A stretch of DNA of 64,000 nucleotides from Streptomyces sp. NRRL S-87 (GTDB lineage Bacteria; Actinomycetota; Actinomycetes; Streptomycetales; Streptomycetaceae): the NCBI RefSeq assembly GCF_000719335.1, contig NZ_JOGB01000035.1, positions 7,540 through 71,539 of the forward strand, given 5' to 3'. Below, piece by piece: positions 55,249 through 64,000 of this stretch (positions within the stretch are counted from its first letter, which is position 1; every line of letters begins with the position of its first letter). Both the position numbers and the translations under genes were made by a program. Under the pieces are notes generated by a model, which worked only from the letters and a program-made list of their open reading frames with translations, was not told where the DNA came from and searched no databases.

Positions 55249-55312
55249 GGCAGTCGCCCGCCGCGGCCACAGGGGGCGCGACGGGCGACCGTACGCAACG
55301 GGTCCGCGGGCG

Positions 55313-56254
55313 TCAGCCCTGGCGGGCCAGGTCCGCCGCGCCCACCAGGCCGGCCTTGCCGCCGAGCTGGGCGGCGAGGACCTGGGCGTGCGGCCGGAAC
55401 TCGCCGCCGATCAGCCAGCGGCGGAACGACTTGCGGATCGGCTCCAGGACCAGTTCGCCCTCGTCGGAGACGCCGCCGCCGACGATGAAGGCGGACGGGT
55501 CGAAGAGCGAGGCCAGGTCGGCCAGGCCCGCGCCGGCCCAGCGGGCCAGCTCGCGGAAGGAGTCGACGGCCACCGGGCAGCCCTGTCGGGCGGCCTCGCT
55601 GATGTGCCTGCCCTCGATGCCCTCGACGGTGCCGTCGCCCAGGTCCAGCAGGATCCGGGCGGCCTCGGGGGTGGCGTGGGCGCGCTGCTTGGCGTACCGG
55701 ACGAGGGCGCGGCCGGAGGCGTACTGCTCCCAGCAGCCCTGGCTGCCGCAGCCGCACAGCAGGCCGTCGGGCACGACCCGGATGTGGCCGAACTCCGCGG
55801 CGACGCCGAAGCGGCCGCGGCGCAGCTTGTTGCCGATGATGATGCCGCCGCCCAGGCCCGTGCCGAGCGTGATGCAGATGACGTCCTCGTGGCCCTGGCC
55901 GGCACCGAAGCGGTACTCGCCCCAGGCGGCGCAGTTCGCGTCGTTCTCGACGACGACGGGGAGGCCGATGCGCTGCTCGACCTTGTCCTTGAGCGGCTCG
56001 TGCCGCCAGTTGATGTTGGGGGCGAAGAGCACGGTGGCGCGCTTGTCGTCCACGTAGCCGGCGGCGCCGATGCCGACGGCCTCGATGGAGTGCCCGCTGC
56101 TGACCTCGGCCACGGCGGAGCAGATCGCGTCGGTCACGCCGTCCGCGGTCGGCGGGGTGGGCACCTTGTACGTCTCAAGGATGGTGCCCTCTTCGTCGAC
56201 CACTCCGGCCGCGATCTTCGTGCCGCCGATGTCGACGCCGATGGTGAGTCCCAT
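55313..56254 (-). CDS. glkA: ROK-family glucokinase
   Basis: Phosphorylates glucose and, in Streptomyces coelicolor, mediates carbon catabolite repression. The 313 residues show the ATP-binding GVDIGGTKIAAGVVDE, NINWRHEPL, ENDANCAAWGE with the catalytic Asp, TLGTGLGGGIIIG, GHIRV, and the zinc-binding CGCGSQGCWEQYASG near residue 165. The ATG has GAGGGA upstream. The position next to a DUF5304 gene is the streptomycete arrangement for glkA. No anomaly. Confidence 0.95.
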   Translation of the reverse strand: MGLTIGVDIGGTKIAAGVVDEEGTILETYKVPTPPTADGVTDAICSAVAEVSSGHSIEAVGIGAAGYVDDKRATVLFAPNINWRHEPLKDKVEQRIGLPVVVENDANCAAWGEYRFGAGQGHEDVICITLGTGLGGGIIIGNKLRRGRFGVAAEFGHIRVVPDGLLCGCGSQGCWEQYASGRALVRYAKQRAHATPEAARILLDLGDGTVEGIEGRHISEAARQGCPVAVDSFRELARWAGAGLADLASLFDPSAFIVGGGVSDEGELVLEPIRKSFRRWLIGGEFRPHAQVLAAQLGGKAGLVGAADLARQG

Positions 56255-56401
56255 TAGTCCCTCGGTTTCCGGTCAAACCCCGCCACGGCCAACCGTACCC
56301 GAGCCAGGGGGCCGCACCGGTGCTGTCGGGACGCCCCGCGACACCCGTCACGTGCCCGGGCCGCAGTCGATCATGCGCGCCGCCGGCGTCGGTCGTGGGC
56401 C

Positions 56402-56905
56402 TCAGTCGAGGTCGATGCGGTGCGACGGGCCCGGGCCGTCGTCCTCGGGGCCCCCGCCGTCCCGGCCGGGGCCGTCCCCGTCCGCGGCGGCCGGGCCGCC
56501 GTCACGGGGGCCGGGCGGGCGGCCGGGGCCCGAGGTCCGGGTCCAGCGGCTCTCGTGGCCCTCGACGGCGGAGCGGTAGGCGGCCAGCAGCTCGGTCCCG
56601 GCGGCGGCGAGGTGGTCGAAGACGTCGGGATTGCGCTCGATGACCGGCTCGACGGCGGACTTGGCCTGGTTGACGAACTGGCGTACGGCGCCCTGGGCGG
56701 CCGGTCCCATCAGCGGGTGGCCGAGTCCCGCGACCTTGTCGGCGACCGCGCCGAACAGCTTGAGCAGCTCCTCGGCCGCGCTGCCGGGGGCTCCGTCGCC
56801 GGCTCCCTGCTCGGCCCGGATGCGGGCCTTCTCGGCGGCGAGGTCCTCGGCGCAGGCCTCGGCCCAGGCGTCGTCGTCCGTGGGGTGGTGGGTGGCCTCG
56901 CTCAT
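56402..56905 (-). CDS. DUF5304 protein
   Basis: A 167-residue cytoplasmic protein found next to glkA in Streptomyces. It has an acidic N-terminus (MSEATHHPTDDDAWAEACAED), a helical centre (AAEELLKLFGAVADKVAGL, RQFVNQAKSAVEPVIE, AAAGTELLAAYRSAVEGHE) and a disordered Gly/Pro/Asp-rich tail. The start has GGAG upstream. No function is known for the family. In S. coelicolor the equivalent neighbour has been linked genetically to glucose repression, which I state from memory and with caution. Confidence 0.82.
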   Translation of the reverse strand: MSEATHHPTDDDAWAEACAEDLAAEKARIRAEQGAGDGAPGSAAEELLKLFGAVADKVAGLGHPLMGPAAQGAVRQFVNQAKSAVEPVIERNPDVFDHLAAAGTELLAAYRSAVEGHESRWTRTSGPGRPPGPRDGGPAAADGDGPGRDGGGPEDDGPGPSHRIDLD

Positions 56906-57061
56906 GGCGGACTCCTGCTGCTGCTGCGGGCTGACACCTCCGACGTTACCCGAACGGGGGCATCCGGTTACGGGGCCGGGCACGCCGGGGTTCCGGCGGG
57001 ACGGCCGTCGACGCTGCACGGCACGGCATCCCCCGGACCCGGGTCCCCGTCTCGCGGGAGT

Positions 57062-57248
57062 GGCCGCCGCGTGGTGTGTGGGGGAGCCTCTTGAGGCGTC
57101 ATGGCAGGCTGGTCCGGAGGCAGGCCCGGGCCTGGGGTGGCCGAAGGCCAGGGGCGGAGCCCTCTTGTCCCAGGGGTGGGCCTGCCGTAGGGCCTGCAGG
57201 CCATGACGGGTCAAGAGGCGAGGGGGACCCACACACCACGCGGCGGCC
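57062..57248. mobile_element. 187-bp MITE-like element with long imperfect terminal inverted repeats
   Basis: Ends read GGCCGCCGCGTGGTGTGTGG on both strands. Each arm continues for about 55 nt with matching blocks (CCTCTTGA, CGTCATGGC, AGGC), and a second inner pair (AGGCCCGGGCCTGGG / CCCAGGGGTGGGCCT) fills the centre, so the whole element can fold on itself. It has no coding capacity. A related half-copy lies at the right end of the window. The surrounding 397-nt gene-free stretch (56906-57302) holds nothing else I can support. Confidence 0.6.
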
Positions 57249-57302
57249 GGCATCGAAGCGAGAGCGGCGCGAGACCCTCGTCCCCGCGCCGCCGCCGGGG
57301 GC

Positions 57303-58511
57303 TCAGCCCCGAGGCCAGAGCGCCGGGTCGGGCGTGAAGCGGACGGCCAGTTCGCCGTCGCGCAGGGCCGCGCCGGAGACGGTGCAGCGGCGCAGCGCGG
57401 AGGGGAGGGTGACGATCCTGCGGAACGGTCCCGCGGTCAGCAGCAGCTCGTCCCCGCGGCGGACCAGGTCCAGGCCGTCCTTGGTCGCGCCGGGCAGCGG
57501 GATGCGCCACACCAGCACGCCGGCCTCGCCCCGGCGGTCCTCGACGGGCCACTCGGGCCGCACCACGGCCGCCGTGGCCGCCATGGCCTCCGGGGCAGCG
57601 GTGGCCTCCGGGGCCGCCGGGGCCTCCGGCGGCGCGAGCCGGTCGAGGTCGGCGGCACCGCGCGGGTCCTGGCCCAGGTGCGGCAGCTCGTGCACCCGGT
57701 GGCCGGGGCCGCCCTCGGCGGTCCATTCGTCGAGGCACTTGTCCTGCTGGGCGGCGAGGGCCGCGAGCCAGGTGTCGGCGGAGCCGCGGGGCAGGACCCG
57801 GTTGGCGAGGACCGCGTCCACCGGGACCTGGTGCAGCGCGAGTCCGAGCAGCCCGGCGCGCACCGCGTCGGCGGCGGCCGGACCCGGCTCGGCGACGATC
57901 CGTACGGCCGTGCCGGGGGCCTCCACGACGGCCTGCACGGCCGCCAGCTCCTCGTCCCAGCGGGCGGCGGTCTCGTACAGCCACTGCGCGGGCATCGGTA
58001 CGCCCGCCAGCTGGGCCAGTACGGGCCGCAGGGCGCGCGCCGCCTGCCGTTCGGGCGGCAGCAGCCGGCGCAGGTAGCGGCGCAGCTGCTCGGGGAGGGC
58101 GAGCAGGGCGACGGCCCGGTGCAGCGGGGGCAGGTCGACCACGACGAGGTCGTGGGCGCCGCTCTCGGCGGCCCGGCGCAGGGCCCGCAGCAGGGCGAAC
58201 TGCTCGGCGCCGGGCAGGGCGGTGAGCTCCTCGGCCTGCAGGGGGCGGGCGCCCAGCATGTTCAGGACGGTGGTGCCGCGTTCCTGGAGGGCGCCGAGCT
58301 CCTCGCGGAACGTGGCGTCCGGGTCGAGGTGCGCGAGCGACAGCCCCGCGGGGAGGTCGTCGCCGAGCAGGGCGCCGACGGCCTCGGCCGGGGCCTCGGT
58401 GACCAGCAGGACGCGGCGTCCCGGCGTGCGCAGGGCGGCCGCGCGGGCCGTGGCGACGGCCACGGTGGTGCGACCGGCCCCGCCGGGGCCGGTGATGAGG
58501 AGGGTGCGCAT
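57303..58511 (-). CDS. ArsA-like ATPase with altered P-loop
   Basis: A 402-residue protein of the ArsA/GET3 type. The N-terminal P-loop reads GPGGAGRTTVA: the signature Lys of KGGxGKT is Pro and the Walker Lys is Arg. Later come VVVDLPPLHRAV (switch II-like), LANRVLPRGSAD and a C-terminal beta-sandwich-like part (GVLVWRIPLPGATKDGLDLVRRG) seen in actinobacterial ArsA-like proteins. It lies upstream of, and on the same strand as, the DUF5304 gene, and follows an SRPBCC gene by 21 nt, as for Rv2184c-Rv2185c in mycobacteria. ATPase activity is doubtful. Confidence 0.82.
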   Translation of the reverse strand: MRTLLITGPGGAGRTTVAVATARAAALRTPGRRVLLVTEAPAEAVGALLGDDLPAGLSLAHLDPDATFREELGALQERGTTVLNMLGARPLQAEELTALPGAEQFALLRALRRAAESGAHDLVVVDLPPLHRAVALLALPEQLRRYLRRLLPPERQAARALRPVLAQLAGVPMPAQWLYETAARWDEELAAVQAVVEAPGTAVRIVAEPGPAAADAVRAGLLGLALHQVPVDAVLANRVLPRGSADTWLAALAAQQDKCLDEWTAEGGPGHRVHELPHLGQDPRGAADLDRLAPPEAPAAPEATAAPEAMAATAAVVRPEWPVEDRRGEAGVLVWRIPLPGATKDGLDLVRRGDELLLTAGPFRRIVTLPSALRRCTVSGAALRDGELAVRFTPDPALWPRG

Positions 58512-58532
58512 GCTCGGGAGTGCCCTAGGGGT

Positions 58533-58976
58533 TCAGACGCCGGATTCGACGCGCTTCTTCAGGCCCGCGAGCGCCCGGTCGATGATGACCTTCTCGGCCT
58601 TGCGCTTGATCATGCCGAGCATCGGGATCTTGACGTCGACGGTCAGCTGGTAGGTGACCTCGGTCTGCTTGCCGCCGGCGATCGGGGCGAGCCGGTACGA
58701 GCCGTCCAGGACGCGCAGCATCTGGGACTTCACCAGGGTCCAGGCGACCTCGTGGTCGCCGGTCCAGGTGTAGGCCAGGGTGTGGTCGTCCTTGATGGCG
58801 CCGGCGTCGAGCAGCAGGCGGACCTTCTCGGCGCGGCCCGCCGCGTCGGTGGCCAGCACCTCGGCCTCCTTGACCTCGCCGGTCCACTCCGGGTAGCGGG
58901 CGAAGTCTGCGATCACGGCCATGACGGCCGCCGGGGCCGCGTCGATCGTGATGCTGGAGCTGGTGTGTTCCGCCAT
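58533..58976 (-). CDS. SRPBCC (polyketide cyclase/START-like) protein
   Basis: A 147-residue helix-grip protein binding a hydrophobic ligand. Beginning AEHTSSSITIDAAPAAVMAV, it has the ARYPEWTGEVKEAEVL segment, a central beta sheet, and a long C-terminal helix (KAEKVIIDRALAGLKKRVE). The ATG has GGAGGAG 9 nt upstream. It is followed 21 nt later by the ArsA-like gene, a pair conserved in actinobacteria (Rv2185c-Rv2184c order). The ligand is unknown; the family name cyclase should not be read as a polyketide role. Confidence 0.87.
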   Translation of the reverse strand: MAEHTSSSITIDAAPAAVMAVIADFARYPEWTGEVKEAEVLATDAAGRAEKVRLLLDAGAIKDDHTLAYTWTGDHEVAWTLVKSQMLRVLDGSYRLAPIAGGKQTEVTYQLTVDVKIPMLGMIKRKAEKVIIDRALAGLKKRVESGV

Positions 58977-59101
58977 CGCTGCGGCTCCTCCAGGTACTGG
59001 GCCAGGGGCTTGGGTTCGTGACGTGGTGCGCCGTGGGGCGACGCGTGAAGGCTACCGCGCTGGCGAACCGTCACCGCGCGTGCCCCCGGTGCAGCCCGTG
59101 G

Positions 59102-59887
59102 TCACCACTCCAGGGCCCACGGGCGGCCGGTCGCCGCGAAGTGCCCCACGTTCACGCACTCCGTCGACCCGACGCGCATCCGGCGGGCGAGCGGCTGGTG
59201 GACGTGGCCGAAGAGGGCGTACCGCGGCTTCGTGCGGTGGATCGCCGCCAGCAGGGCGGCGCTGCCGCGCTCGAAGCGGCGGGCGACGGTGTCGTAGCAG
59301 AGTTCGGGGATCTCCGGGGGGATGTGCGAGCAGAGCACGTCCACCTCACCCAGGGCCTCGACCTTGGCGGCGTACTCCTCGACGTCGACCTCGTAGGGGG
59401 TACGCATCGGCGAGGGCAGGCCGCCGCCGACGAAGCCGAAGACGCGGCCGCCGATCTCGACCCGCTCGCCGTCCAGGACGGTGGTGCCGGGGCGGGCGTA
59501 CTCGGGCCACAGCTTGGGGATGTCGACGTTGCCGTAGGTGGCGTAGGTCGGCGTGGTGAAGGCGGCGAACATCTCGGCGTACTGGCGGCGCACCGCCTCC
59601 TCGATGACGGTCTCGCGGTCGCCGTCGATGCCGGCCCACAGCTGCCGGCCGAGGGCACTGGCCTCGGCGAAGCGGCGGGCGGTGCGCAGTGCGACGATGC
59701 GGTCGGCGTTCTCGGCGCCGAAGAGGTCGGGGAAGATGCCGCGGGAGTGGTCGGCGTAGTCGAGGAAGAGGACGAGGTCGCCGAGGCAGAGGAGGGCGTC
59801 GGCGCCGTCCCCGGCCCGGGCCAGGGCCTCCGTGTTGCCGTGGACGTCGCTCACGACATGGACCCGGGTCTTCCTCTTCGCGTTCAC
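59102..59887 (-). CDS. Calcineurin-like metallophosphoesterase
   Basis: A 261-residue binuclear metal phosphoesterase. Metal motifs in order: VVSDVHGNTEAL (D-x-H, about 14), CLGDLVLFLDYA (GD, about 36), YGNVD (GN-D, about 118), CSHIPPEI (H, about 190) and LFGHVHQPLARRM (GHxH, about 228). The GTG start (NAKRKTRVHVVSD) has GGAGGGGG upstream and fits the family; a longer frame upstream is Arg/Pro-rich and unlikely. It diverges from the acyl-CoA synthetase gene. The substrate is unknown. Confidence 0.88.
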   Translation of the reverse strand: MNAKRKTRVHVVSDVHGNTEALARAGDGADALLCLGDLVLFLDYADHSRGIFPDLFGAENADRIVALRTARRFAEASALGRQLWAGIDGDRETVIEEAVRRQYAEMFAAFTTPTYATYGNVDIPKLWPEYARPGTTVLDGERVEIGGRVFGFVGGGLPSPMRTPYEVDVEEYAAKVEALGEVDVLCSHIPPEIPELCYDTVARRFERGSAALLAAIHRTKPRYALFGHVHQPLARRMRVGSTECVNVGHFAATGRPWALEW

Positions 59888-60295
59888 GCTCCCCCTCCTG
59901 TGTGCGTGCGGGGCGTCCTCGCGGTCGCCTCCGTGGTCGGACCGGCGGGCTGCCGGTGCCGGTGTTCGTGGTAGTGCCCCAGTGGTGGTCCAGGGCGCCC
60001 GCGGCCGTCCCTGTGGCAAAGCGGATCGGCCGGATCCGGCCGGATCCCCACCCTCGGGCCGGGCGTGCGGTGTCCGTCGGATCACCCTAGGCCGGGTGCC
60101 CTGTGGGCGGGTAGAGGCGCCGGACCTGCGGTTACTTCCGAGTCGCAAATCGGGTGGACTACTGTCGGCTGGGAATGGCCGCGTCGTGTGACGCACGGAA
60201 CATCTGGCCAGGACCCCCTATCGGGAACCCACTACCGATGGGTAACGTCCGGTCGGTCCACATCGTGGCGATGGCGCCCCAGAGGAGCAGCAGTC
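59888..60295. other. Divergent control region, phosphoesterase / acyl-CoA synthetase
   Basis: A 408-nt gene-free stretch. Near its right end, 60231-60246 holds ACTACCGATGGGTAAC with exact TACC-GATG-GGTA arms, inside a larger ACCCA-N7-TGGGT pair (60227-60243). Palindromes of this kind are bound by TetR-type acyl-CoA-responsive regulators in actinobacteria, so it is a candidate operator for the acyl-CoA synthetase gene 50 nt downstream. No other element is supported. Confidence 0.4.
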
Positions 60296-62092
60296 TTGCG
60301 CGAGTTCAGCCTTCCGGCCCTGTACGAGGTCCCGTCGGACGGGAATCTGACGGATCTCATCCGCCGCAACGCCGCTCAGCATCCCGACACCGCCGTCATG
60401 AGCCGCAAGGTCGACGGCGTCTGGCAGGACGTGACCGCGACCGAGTTCCTGGCCGAGGTCCGCTCGGTCGCCAAGGGCCTGATCGCCGCCGGCGTCGAGC
60501 CGGGCGACCGGGTCGCGCTGGTCTCCCGCACCCGCTACGAGTGGGTGCTGATCGACTTCGCGATCTGGACCGCGGGCGCGATCACCGTCCCCGTCTACGA
60601 GACCAGTTCGCCCGAGCAGATCCAGTGGATCCTCGGCGACTCCGGCGCCCGCGCGGCGATCATCGAGTCCCCCGCGCACCGCGAGGCCCTGGCGGGCGTC
60701 CGCGACCGGCTGCCGGAGCTGGCCCACGTGTGGGAGATCGAGGCGGGCGGCGTCGAGGAGCTGCGCACCTCGGGCGCGCAGGTCTCGGACGAGCTGGTCG
60801 ACGAGCGCACCTCGCTCGCGAACGCCGACGACATCGCCACCATCGTCTACACCTCGGGCACCACCGGCCGCCCGAAGGGCTGCGTGCTCACGCACCGCAG
60901 CTTCTTCGCGGAGTGCGGCAACATCGTCGAGCGCCTCAAGCCGCTGTTCCGCACGGGCGAGTGCTCGGTACTGCTCTTCCTGCCGGCGGCCCACGTCTTC
61001 GGCCGCCTGGTGGAGATCGCCTCCGTGCTGGCGCCGATCCGGCTGGGCTGCGTACCGGACATCAAGAACCTCACCGACGAGCTGGCGAGCTTCCGTCCGA
61101 CGCTGATCCTCGGTGTACCGCGGGTCTTCGAGAAGGTCTACAACTCCGCCCGGGCCAAGGCGCAGGCCGACGGCAAGGGCAAGATCTTCGACAAGGCGGC
61201 GGACACCGCGATCGCCTACAGCCGGGCGCTCGACGCGCCGGGCGGCCCGTCCTTCGGGCTGCGCCTGAAGCACAAGGTCTTCAGCAAGCTGGTCTACAGC
61301 AAGCTGCACGCGGTGCTGGGCGGCCGCGGCGAGTACGCGATCTCCGGCGGCGCGCCGCTGGGCGAGCGCCTGGGGCACTTCTTCCGCGGCATCGGCTTCA
61401 ACGTGCTGGAGGGCTACGGCCTCACCGAGTCCTGCGCGGCCACCGCCTTCAACCCGTGGGACCGGCAGAAGATCGGCACGGTCGGCCAGCCGCTGCCGGG
61501 CTCGGTGGTGCGCATCGCCGACGACGGCGAGGTGCTGCTGCACGGCGAGCACATCTTCCGCGAGTACTGGAAGAACGAGACGGCCACGGCCGAGGCGCTG
61601 ACCGACGGCTGGTTCCACACCGGCGACGTGGGCACCCTCGACGAGGACGGCTACCTCGCGATCACCGGCCGCAAGAAGGAGCTCATCGTCACCGCGGGCG
61701 GCAAGAACGTGGCGCCCGCGGTGATCGAGGACCGCATCCGGGCGCACGCCCTGGTCGCGGAGTGCATGGTGGTCGGCGACGGCCGGCCGTTCGTCGGCGC
61801 GCTGGTCACGATCGACGAGGAGTTCCTGGGCCGCTGGGCGCAGGAGAACGGCAAGCCGGCCGGCTCGACGGCGGCCTCGCTGCGCGAGGACGCGGACCTG
61901 ATGGCGGCGGTGCAGAAGGCCGTCGACGACGGCAACGCCGCGGTGTCCAAGGCGGAATCGGTGCGGAAATTCCGCATTCTGCCCTCCCAGTTCACGGAGG
62001 AGTCGGGGCACATCACGCCCTCGCTGAAGCTCAAGCGCAACGTCGTGGCGAAGGACTTCGCCGACGAGATCGACGCGCTCTACCGGGGCTGA
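60296..62092 (+). CDS. Long-chain fatty-acid-CoA ligase (FadD15-like)
   Basis: Activates fatty acids to acyl-CoA via acyl-adenylate. The 598-residue ANL-family protein has the P-loop YTSGTTGRPKGCV near residue 185, LPAAHVFGRL, SGGAPLG, the adenylate-binding EGYGLTESCA near 380, the DGWFHTGDVG hinge region with ITGRKKELIVTAGGKN, and a C-terminal Lys in LKLKRNVV. The TTG start (REFSLPALYEVP) has GAGGAG 8 nt upstream. The position matches fadD15 (Rv2187) in M. tuberculosis. Likely membrane-associated, with a candidate palindromic operator just upstream. Confidence 0.94.
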   Translation: MREFSLPALYEVPSDGNLTDLIRRNAAQHPDTAVMSRKVDGVWQDVTATEFLAEVRSVAKGLIAAGVEPGDRVALVSRTRYEWVLIDFAIWTAGAITVPVYETSSPEQIQWILGDSGARAAIIESPAHREALAGVRDRLPELAHVWEIEAGGVEELRTSGAQVSDELVDERTSLANADDIATIVYTSGTTGRPKGCVLTHRSFFAECGNIVERLKPLFRTGECSVLLFLPAAHVFGRLVEIASVLAPIRLGCVPDIKNLTDELASFRPTLILGVPRVFEKVYNSARAKAQADGKGKIFDKAADTAIAYSRALDAPGGPSFGLRLKHKVFSKLVYSKLHAVLGGRGEYAISGGAPLGERLGHFFRGIGFNVLEGYGLTESCAATAFNPWDRQKIGTVGQPLPGSVVRIADDGEVLLHGEHIFREYWKNETATAEALTDGWFHTGDVGTLDEDGYLAITGRKKELIVTAGGKNVAPAVIEDRIRAHALVAECMVVGDGRPFVGALVTIDEEFLGRWAQENGKPAGSTAASLREDADLMAAVQKAVDDGNAAVSKAESVRKFRILPSQFTEESGHITPSLKLKRNVVAKDFADEIDALYRG

Positions 62093-62106
62093 CCGCCCTG
62101 GTGCCG

Positions 62107-62123
62107 CCGGGGCTGCGCCCCGG
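62107..62123. terminator. Short stem-loop between convergent genes
   Basis: CCGGGGC-TGC-GCCCCGG, 7-bp stem with a 3-nt loop, 14 nt after the ligase stop codon. Weak evidence for termination. Confidence 0.4.
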
Positions 62124-62182
62124 TCCGCCGGGAGTCCCCCGGTGTGCGCCCCTCGTGGCCCGGTGTCCGGTCCGGGGTCCCG

Positions 62183-63865
<1,683 letters not shown>

Positions 63866-63929
63866 TCAGGTGGGTGGGGCGGGGTGGTTCCGTCCGGGGG
63901 TGGGGTGGGCTCTCGCTTCGTGGGGCCGT

Positions 63930-64000
63930 CCCGTGGTGTGTGGGTCCCCTCGCCTCTTGACCCGGTATGGCCTGCAGGCCTCCCCCAGCTACCGCTGGGA
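63930..64000. repeat. Half-copy of the 57-kb inverted-repeat element, cut by window edge
   Basis: From CGTGGTGTGTGGGTCCCC through CCTCTTGACCCG to ATGGCCTGCAGGCC this matches the reverse complement of the right arm of the 57062-57248 element at nearly every base over about 50 nt. It then continues with CCCAGCTACCGCTGGG, a small hairpin absent from the first copy. The rest lies beyond the window. Bases 63800-63929 show no other feature. Confidence 0.65.

Overview
The window is a very GC-rich stretch of actinobacterial chromosome, almost certainly from Streptomyces. The signs are the murein and division cluster followed by a bacterioferritin, DAHP synthase, anthranilate synthase and glucokinase block, GTG and TTG starts, a DUF5304 gene and a SAV_6107-type HEPN gene. 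I see no tRNA, rRNA, prophage, insertion sequence or CRISPR array. Most long open frames opposite the genes are GC-driven shadows.

Layout. 1-10.3 kb, minus strand: dcw cluster rsmH-ftsL-ftsI-murE-murF-mraY-murD-ftsW (ftsW runs off the left edge), making peptidoglycan precursors and the septal synthase. 10.6-16.2 kb, plus strand: a beta-carbonic anhydrase, then a coupled MoxR / DUF58 / transglutaminase operon, closed by 16-bp tandem repeats and a strong terminator. 16.6-20.5 kb, minus strand: an ABC-like ATPase, a YhgE/Pip membrane protein and a TetR regulator behind a perfect palindromic operator. 20.7-25.0 kb, plus strand: HEPN protein, methyltransferase, DUF3040, DUF4126 and a CrtI-like oxidoreductase. 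25.1-32.8 kb: metabolic genes including metF, thiE, an Rv2175c-type DNA-binding protein, an FAD reductase and a TPP-riboswitch-controlled thiO-thiS-thiG operon. 33.0-36.5 kb: a PASTA Ser/Thr kinase, a frameshifted endonuclease IV gene and a His-rich DUF4396 gene behind a CsoR-like copper operator. 36.5-38.3 kb: a Mo-oxidoreductase, bacterioferritin, and its ferredoxin under an iron box. 38.3-41.9 kb: class II DAHP synthase diverging from a trp attenuator (leader peptide with three Trp codons) and a trpE-trpG fusion. 42.4-46.4 kb: a 1343-residue secreted protein joining lysozyme-like, golvesin-like and SGNH-esterase parts. 46.5-53.6 kb: 2-hydroxyacid dehydrogenase, phosphofructokinase, a two-component system, an acyltransferase and a hydrolase. 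53.7-54.6 kb: a small decayed patch. 54.5-63.8 kb: a nuclease/phosphatase-fold enzyme, glucokinase, DUF5304, an ArsA-like protein, an SRPBCC protein, a phosphoesterase, an acyl-CoA synthetase and a secreted cholesterol oxidase.

Regulation is unusually readable. Nine starts (carbonic anhydrase, CrtI-like, metF, FAD reductase, PASTA kinase, DAHP synthase, trp leader, HAD remnant, EEP enzyme) have a TAnnnT -10 hexamer 6-7 nt upstream and no Shine-Dalgarno sequence, so they are probably leaderless. Other readable controls are the TPP riboswitch, the trp attenuator, and the TetR, CsoR-like and iron-box operators.

The best candidates for something new are the 187-bp inverted-repeat element at 57.1 kb with a related half-copy at the right edge, the copper-type promoter of the DUF4396 gene, the three-part cell-wall enzyme, the 13-bp inverted repeat around the 2-hydroxyacid dehydrogenase promoter, and the degenerate ATPases. 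I did not find a clear, wholly new defence or biosynthetic system.
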